From Cyprinus carpio (Eukaryota; Chordata; Actinopteri; Cypriniformes; Cyprinidae), in contig NC_056598.1 in NCBI RefSeq assembly GCF_018340385.1, positions 1,671,666 through 1,735,665 of the forward strand: DNA of 64,000 bases, given 5' to 3'. The notes below the pieces were generated by a model. That model searched no databases. It was given only the letters and a program-made list of their open reading frames with translations, and was not told the DNA's origin. Of the stretch, positions 57,621-64,000 are shown piece by piece. Position 1 is the first letter of the stretch, and the number at the start of each line of letters is the position of its first letter. A program made the position numbers and the translations under genes.

Positions 57621-60600
57621 AGTAGCCAATGTGGTCACATCATTTTTATATTTCTGTTTACATGCTCTTAAATACACCGATTAAAGTGTTAAATGAGTAT
57701 GCCTGATTAATTAAGCACATCACTTGTGATAGATATTATTAATAGTCAGACATCATGAGCAATGGCTCGTTGTCTATGTTCATTAAAGACATAAAAGAGC
57801 AGAACTGCTAGATTACTTACAAACTATAGTGCATTATGATTACAGAGGATGAAAACTAACGGAATTTTAGATTACTTTTTATCTAACTTGTTTTAAACTT
57901 ACCATTAAATGTATCATATTGATATAAAAAAAGCAAAGGGCAAGAAAATATATTCCACTATTTCAAATCAACATCATGAAATGTGTTAAACGTTACTTTA
58001 CGCCAGGGTTTCTCAAACTGGGCTTAATGTTAAGGTTTGTGAGTTGTTAAAAAGCTAATAAATCATTAAATCATAAAAATGTCAAATAAAGTTAATTATT
58101 GAAACACTTAAACAATATATTTAAAACAAAACAAAAAAATTGTTTACCTTTAACTTCCTCAGAGATATTTCAAGAAAATATTTAATTTCAGAAGGGCTTG
58201 GCTGACACAGATGTTTGGGAATCCCTGCGTTACATCAACAAACAGGTTTGAAATATTTTTGTGCAGATTTCCAGAATCAACAGTTACTGAAGGATATGAT
58301 GAAGACAGTGTTTGACAGCAACACATCACCAGTGTTTAGAGACTTGCTTAATTATCACAAACCTCCGCACAAAAACTTAAACAACTGAAGCAAAAATGAT
58401 CTGATCTGTTAACATTAAAATACTCATTGTTTCAGGAGTACAGCCAAGATGTAAACAGTGTGTGAACAACTTCAGTGTGACCAACTTGTTCTTGATTATA
58501 CCTGATTAAAGTTATAAATGAGTTAAGGTTAGTGTGTCTCGTTAAACAAATCAATTCTGACAGATGTTATTAAAGGGACAGTTCAAACTAAAATTAAATT
58601 CAGTCATCATTTACTCATCCTCATGTCCCTGAGTCTGGTCTAAAAGCCTTTGGCACTTTATAGTAAAGTAGGATACTACTGCATCAGAACACAACATACA
58701 GCATGCATAATAGTCACATTGCAGTAATTTGTTCCCTTAAGGTGAATAATTCTTAATTCGTGGCCACATTTTTTTTCATGTCAGGTCCCAGGCTTCACAT
58801 AAACGTGTCTATTTACTAAAACAGGAGCTAATTCTTCCTTTGTGGCCATGCATATACTAAATTTATAATGTCATTTGCAATGTTTACTTAGATTTTTGTT
58901 CAAAAAAAGTTTAAAAACTCTGAATATAAATCAGCAGACAAGCACATTTCATGAACTTTAAAGATGTTCTCCCCTTGTTAGACTTGACTTCTAATAGTCA
59001 TTATAAAACCAAAATCAGTGGTTGCAGGTGTAACTGTTAATAAAGGGCAGATTTAGGGTGTTAGACACTGTTTATATACTAATTATATAGATAAACTGAA
59101 GAAGGGCACTTCCTATGTAGCATTATATATCATATATAGACAAATGAGAGAAGATGATTTCATTACAGTAAAAAGTAACTTTAATAAACAAGTTGGATTG
59201 ATATGGCATTAAAAACATACAAAGAGGTTATTGCACTTCCTATGTTTGTTTTTAATTGTTGTTATTTATTGTAAAGTATTGTTTTGGGTTCATGGTTTGG
59301 GTTATTGAGATTATATATAAAGCTTATTAAAGAAGCATTTCTATCCCATTCACACAGATCACAGTCACCAGATCTGAAACCAGCACTCTCCAACAACTTC
59401 ATCATCATCAAAACACCAAATGAGAAAACAAATAAAATAAATAAATAAAGCTTTCACATGGTGATGCCACAGAAGAACCATTCTGGACTCCTCAGAGAAC
59501 CTTTTCACTGATCAGTTCGTAAGAAAACCATTATTGTCTTGGTGTAAAGACCTTTTTAATAATCTGAAGAACCTTACGTTCACTATAAAGAACCTTTTGT
59601 GCAATGGAAAGATTTTAAGGTTCTTAAACATCCATGTATATGTCAATAAAGCCATCCATCCAGCGTTATCAATAAAGAACCTTTAATCTGAAGAAATCAG
59701 AGTCAATGCCAAAGTACATTGAAGCTCTTTTGGTGGTTCCAACACCATAAAAGACACTTTATGTTGGTTCATATCTTAATCATCATCTCATTTCACTACA
59801 GCAGAATTATCCACACACTGGATTTGGCAGTGGATTTATATTCTATTGCCCTAAACCAACCCTACACCTCACAGAAAACTACAGGCATTTTATCATTCTC
59901 AAAAAACAAAAAACAAAACCCTAATTCTGTATGATTTATAAGCTTGTTTCCCCATGACACGAGTCCCCATGAGTCAGTGTGCATTCAGGTTTAAGTGGGA
60001 TATAAAAACAGGTACACACACACACACACACACACACTGCCTCTCACAGCTAATTTAGCACATCCACACCATCTGACCTGCACGTCTCTGGACTGCAGGA
60101 GACCGGAGCTTACTGTGGAAGAATGTGCAAACGCCAGTATTTCATTTTAAAGAAAAAAATCATAAAGCATCTTAGAATCATGACAAGTGATTCTGAAATA
60201 TAAAGACTGATTCAACTGATCGAGATCAGGAAAAAGGCACTTAGAAGGAATCTATTCTGAACTCGTTTACATGAAAACGATGCACCAAAAATGGAAAAGG
60301 TTTTCCATTGCATTATAGAAAAGTTGTCAGTATGATCCCCGCTCACACGAATCTGTGAAAACGACCGAAAACCCATGGCAGGCCACTAGATGGCGATGTC
60401 ACGAAACTTGATATGCATGAGCATGATCTCACCGGTTTCACAAATTTGTGTTTTTGTAGTTTACAAAGAGACAATAACAATATCATCACCAAAAACTTGC
60501 CATTTGAATCCCATTTTAGCATCCCAAGTTTGCATTTTCAGGCTTTCGTGCAAATGAACGATTTCCCTTTTTTTTTTTTATAAATGGTGTCATGGAAATG

Positions 60601-60760
60601 TCCTCTCAGATCACATAACTTTTGTGCAATGATCCGTTCACAATCATTATGCCGTAGCATCCAGCACCATAATACAGTGATGAATGTTAGGCTGTCAAAA
60701 ATACTGAACGTCTTTGCAATGTAAAGGTTGTTAGAGTTGTATAAATACCCCGTTACCCAA
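57621..60760. other. intergenic region with small dispersed repeats
   Basis: 58005-58230 looks like a short hAT-type MITE (CAGGGTTTCTCAAACTGGG to GGGAATCCCTG). 58571-58650 is the AAAGGGACAGTTCAAAC-type repeat end. 59460-59690 has repeated AGAACCTTT words of another common cyprinid repeat. 60010-60036 is a CA run. 60350-60560 resembles a repeat containing CCACTAGATGGCGATGTCAC. No gene was recognised. Confidence 0.5.
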
Positions 60761-60792
60761 TGTTAAGTATGACACAAGCACAAGGTGGTGTT

Positions 60793-61091
60793 TCAAGGCA
60801 CTCCGGCGGCGTCTTGAGACTTCAGCAGCAGCTGCAGGAGGACGATGGGCTTGATGCAGCCCTCCAGCGCACGGCACAGTTTCCCCACGGTGATGCCCAG
60901 AAGACCCTCCTTCATCTTCCAGCGCTCCAGCGTCTGGTGCACCTTCTCTGCCAAGCCGTCGCGGACGTAGTCGTGCTCGATGGTGTCCACGTCGATGTCA
61001 TTCAGCCCCAGTTTACGAGCCACCTGCTTCCAGTTTCCACCCACGTTCTGACGCAACACCTCCAGGTGGCTCTCAGTGACCGTGTGCTCCT
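60793..61091 (-). CDS. ripk1: RIPK1, last coding exon: death domain
   Basis: The exon starts after GATGATCAG at 61092 and encodes E-H-T-V-T-E-S-H-L-E-V-L-R-Q-N-V-G-G-N-W and K-Q-V-A-R-K-L-G-L. It continues through I-E-H-D-Y-x-R-D-G-L-x-E-K-V and T-V-G-K-L to the stop at 60793-60795. These blocks match the RIPK1 death domain (W-K-x-x-A-R-K-L-G, D-H-D-Y-E-R-D-G-L-K-E-K-V, A-T-V-G-K-L). In vertebrates this domain binds FADD, TRADD and TNFR1 in cell-death complexes. The C-terminal tail is short. The frame is intact and continues in phase from the exon at 61701. Confidence 0.93.
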
Positions 61092-61700
61092 CTGATCATC
61101 ACAACACAATCAAACACAGAAAATCACACACATCTGGTGCAAATAAAGCAATGAGAGTTCAGTCATTTCAGGAGGACTACTATAAAACGAGGGCTTTATT
61201 AAGGCGAGGAACTAAATGCATTGGTCAATTTTAAGATTTTGCGCTATTAGGCTTTCCATAAACTGTCATTTCAAATTTGCATAAAGAAAACTTCCAAAAT
61301 ACACGTTTAGGTGTTGATTTAATTGCACTTTATCTATTTGCATCTGTATTTGCAGTCTTTACTTCAGCAGCACGTACACACTTGAAACCTTACATGATTA
61401 TTCCTATTTTCTGAAGGTTTTTAGAGAGAGATATGTATGTAATATTAATAATAATAAATAATTTGCTTATATAATTAACATTTTATTCCTAAAAAAAATT
61501 ATATTTTTTTTCTGGCTGTTGAGAGTATTTTCTGATAAACTTAGTGATAAGACAAATACAAAATCCCCTCTGGGAAGACCTTTCATATGTCCAAAAAGAA
61601 AAGGTACTTAATTCAGTGTTTAGATTTTTGTTCTGGAAATGTATGCAAATTAGTGCTTATTTAATTAGATAGCAGCTGACTGAAACAGAGACAGTCTTAC
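61092..61700 (-). other. ripk1 intron (between RHIM exon and death-domain exon)
   Basis: Donor GTAAGACT at 61700, acceptor GATCAG at 61092 (minus strand). The interior is AT-rich without recognised elements. Confidence 0.85.
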
Positions 61701-61850
61701 CGTACGTCAGCAGAAGCTCATTATATCTGGTTCTGTTGATGGATCTGCTGGATAACGAGCTGAAGGAGCTGTTATCAGACACTTGCACATTCATCGTGTT
61801 GTAACTCCCGATTTGAACAGCACTGGCATTCGAGATGGTCACAGGCCACC
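61701..61850 (-). CDS. ripk1: RIPK1, RHIM exon
   Basis: A 150-bp exon between CCATTAG and TACG|GTAAGA. It encodes W-P-V-T-I-S-N-A-S-A-V-Q-I-G-S-Y-N-T-M-N-V, where V-Q-I-G is the RHIM core (human RIPK1 has I-Q-I-G in the same context, G-A-Y-N-Y-M). The RHIM drives amyloid-like assembly with RIPK3 and other RHIM proteins. A serine-rich segment follows. The phase (2 nt in, 1 nt out) fits both neighbours. Confidence 0.93.
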
Positions 61851-63118
61851 CTAATGGAAACCAAATCAGGAGGAAATTTTATATTATGTATATATATATA
61901 TATATCCACTGAGAAAACAACACAGTACAAAGTGCATAATAATACATAACGCTCTGATGGCGTGTCTGACGTGCACTGAGGTATGCAGATACATACGTGT
62001 ATAACAGCCTATCGTAATGTTCGGACCGAGGAATATGATTGGACGAACATTTCATGGTCCTACGCCTTCCACAGACAATATAAATACATTTAGACCACTT
62101 TAGACTTAGTGAACATTTTTTAACATTCTAGCAGACACTATACAGACAAAGCACAATTTAACTTAAAATTAATAAATTAGTAAAATAATATTTTTGCCAA
62201 TATTTGAGACCCCCTTCTTGAATCAGGCATGTATTTTTTACTGTACAAATAAATGCAGCCTTGCTGAGCAGAAGAGACTGCTTTTAAAACATGAGAATAT
62301 ATTACAGATCCCAGTTTGAACACTGTGTGAATGCTATAACAAATGAATTAGCTTAATAGAGCTGTTGTAGGGTAATTATTATTGTCTTACTTTTTTATTT
62401 TATTTTAGACAGTAAAACAGTAAAACTACAGCATTTACGAATGTTGATGGAGTTGTTGCTTTTTCTCAGCTTTTATTTCGGCAGAAACCCGCAGAAATAT
62501 CTCAGTGCTTCTTTTTTTTTTTGACAACATATTAATAAATGATTCTCATTATGTATCTGGGAAGATGTTTTTTGCACATATCACACTGTCACATGCCTTT
62601 AAAAAAATTAATAAAAATGTGACTGAGCAATTAATGATTTTTGCATCTTTCTGACAGTTTTAAATACATTCACACTGCAGAAGACACATTGGCTACATTG
62701 CTGCGCGCCTCTATTTGAACGCGTAACATCATTGTTTGGTACAATATATTTGGTCTTTTCGCTTTTTCGGCCGACCCTGAAAGAGCTTTTTTGCTATTTC
62801 GTGCTGAATAATTTCGGTTGCCGAACATTTGGTGCATTCCTAATGAAAACAGCTCTTATTGGGGGATTTATCGATTGAAATCTGGCAACCGCTGCAACCA
62901 TAAAAGCTTGTAGAGGCCTGTTACAAATTCAAGATAATGCAAATGCCAAACTATCATGAAATTTTTAACCAGCAGGCAAATATCACAGACGATTATGTGT
63001 AAAAAGATTCTGTTGAAAACTGATTCTGCTATTTTTCATGTTTATCACTGCTTTGACACAATCTGTATTGTATAAAGCACTGCAGAAATGACTTGCTAGA
63101 GTGAATTGTTAACTGTAC
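61851..63118 (-). other. ripk1 intron
   Basis: Contains a TA run (61888-61905) and AT-rich sequence. 62730-62850 resembles a hAT-type repeat end (CGGCCGACCC, then CGGTTGCCGAACATTTGGTG, CATTCCTAATG). The donor is GTACAG at 63118. Confidence 0.8.
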
Positions 63119-63670
63119 CTGATTCAGATGGAGGATATACGACGGGTGATAAGCGCTGGTCAGGGTGTGAATCCAGCATATAAGACTCCGCTGCATCCGG
63201 ACAGGACTTGATGCGATTGAACGGTGGATGATGAGGATGCTGGAGCCTGTCGTAGTCTGAATACGGCACGGAGAGCTGACTCGCCAACTCTGGCCTGTGC
63301 AATCCTTCAAATGAGCCGGCAGGCCTCAGATGGAGCTCCTCTGCTCTGTCTGGGTTTGGGTAAGCGGCGGGTTTAGTCCAAGATTTCACAGAAGAAGCCT
63401 CTCCGGTCCACCCGCTGCTGGCCGGCTGCTGCGGCAGCGGGTTATAAACGCTGGCGTCCGGCTGATCCACGATACGACTGCTGTATTTGTGGTAGTTGTG
63501 CTCTAGTGCCAGTTTGAGCTCCAGATTGGGAGGACTGGGAGGCGCGGCGTCCATCTCCAGCAGAGAATCTTTGGGGGTCCTGAAGCTGAGGTCTTCAATG
63601 CTGGCCTCCACCGGACCGTTGTCTGAGCTCCTCAAGGGCCCTGGAGAGACTTTGGGACACGGTGAAGGGT
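63119..63670 (-). CDS. ripk1: RIPK1, intermediate-domain exon
   Basis: A 552-bp exon following TTGTGTGTGCAG. It encodes a proline/serine-rich intermediate region; A-L-E-H-N-Y-H-K-Y-S-S-R-I matches the conserved N-Y-H-x-Y-x-S-R segment of RIPK1. The region ends S-P-V-V-Y-P-P-S-E-S. It links the N-terminal kinase domain (outside the window) to the RHIM. In mammals it carries ubiquitination and cleavage sites; those residues cannot be assigned here. The reading frame is intact. Confidence 0.88.
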
Positions 63671-64000
63671 CTGCACACACAAGAACAGAACAGTCAGCAA
63701 CGCATTTACAAGCATCAGGTATCAGGTATCAAATTTAGGTTAGAAACTTTGTGGAAACATTGTTTCGAAATGTTGTTGATGTGATTAGAATGTTATTTAA
63801 AGGATACATTTATTATAATGTTTTGCTAACTTTACCCCCAACCCCCTCCCCCACATCCAAAAAAGAAAAAAATATATATTTGAACCTTTATTTTTAATAT
63901 TTTAAGAATGTTTAATGTTGCAAGAATGGTTACAGAAATGTTTCTTAGAATCTTCATCAAGTACAAATAACATTCTAAGAATGTTTCCTCTTAACGTCAT
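63671..64000 (-). other. ripk1 upstream intron, cut by window edge
   Basis: AT-rich sequence 5' of the intermediate-domain exon. The repeated ATGTTT/AAGAATG words at 63890-64000 may be part of a dispersed repeat. The kinase exons would lie to the right of the window. Confidence 0.7.

Overview
The window is vertebrate genomic DNA, most likely from a teleost fish and probably a cyprinid. This is inferred from AT-rich, intron-containing sequence, KRAB-less C2H2 zinc-finger genes whose first exon encodes M-E-F/L-I-K-E-E-type leaders, and a dense mix of Tc1, hAT, DIRS, L2-like LINE and tRNA-derived SINE copies plus long CA/TG microsatellites. It has no bacterial features, CRISPR arrays or operons.

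Layout. 1-4.5 kb holds decayed repeats, a tRNA-derived SINE, a compound microsatellite and a broken duplicate of a zinc-finger gene's 3' end. 4.8-6.9 kb is an intact two-exon C2H2 zinc-finger gene on the minus strand (516 aa, 14 fingers). 7.25-7.6 kb is a divergent promoter built as an inverted repeat, each arm with a perfect TGACGTCA site. 7.8-11.7 kb is the divergent partner, a zinc-finger pseudogene whose intron is full of microsatellites. 12.6-20.6 kb is a transposon graveyard: an L2-like LINE on the minus strand is split by two Tc1 copies, one of which carries a SINE, and a second LINE lies on the plus strand. 20.6-24.3 kb has further DNA transposons, including two hAT copies with recognisable 8-bp target duplications.

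25.0-27.4 kb holds the most unusual gene: an uninterrupted 541-codon frame with a complete LINE-type (APE-like) endonuclease domain and a shrunken reverse-transcriptase remnant without YxDD. Upstream are two candidate non-coding exons with good splice sites. It may be a domesticated retrotransposon. 27.9-31.0 kb is a TACTGTAA-rich block with a broken, spliced host-gene-like module. 31.2-31.9 kb is a long-armed inverted-repeat element.

35-56 kb is a second zinc-finger cluster on the plus strand: a terminal exon at 35.3 kb, one leader exon at 37.2 kb followed by three tandem terminal zinc-finger exons (43.9, 46.3, 51.4 kb; the first frameshifted), and a separate six-finger gene at 54-55.7 kb whose usual start codon is CTG. 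A dead DIRS element (47.6-51.1 kb) and hAT-like elements interrupt the cluster. A 16-copy minisatellite follows inside a hAT-like element. The right edge (60.8-63.7 kb, minus strand) carries the last three coding exons of ripk1, including the RHIM and the death domain, and the gene continues beyond the window.

The zinc-finger genes are probably sequence-specific transcriptional regulators of a fast-evolving family. ripk1 is a cell-death and inflammation kinase with no evident functional link to them.
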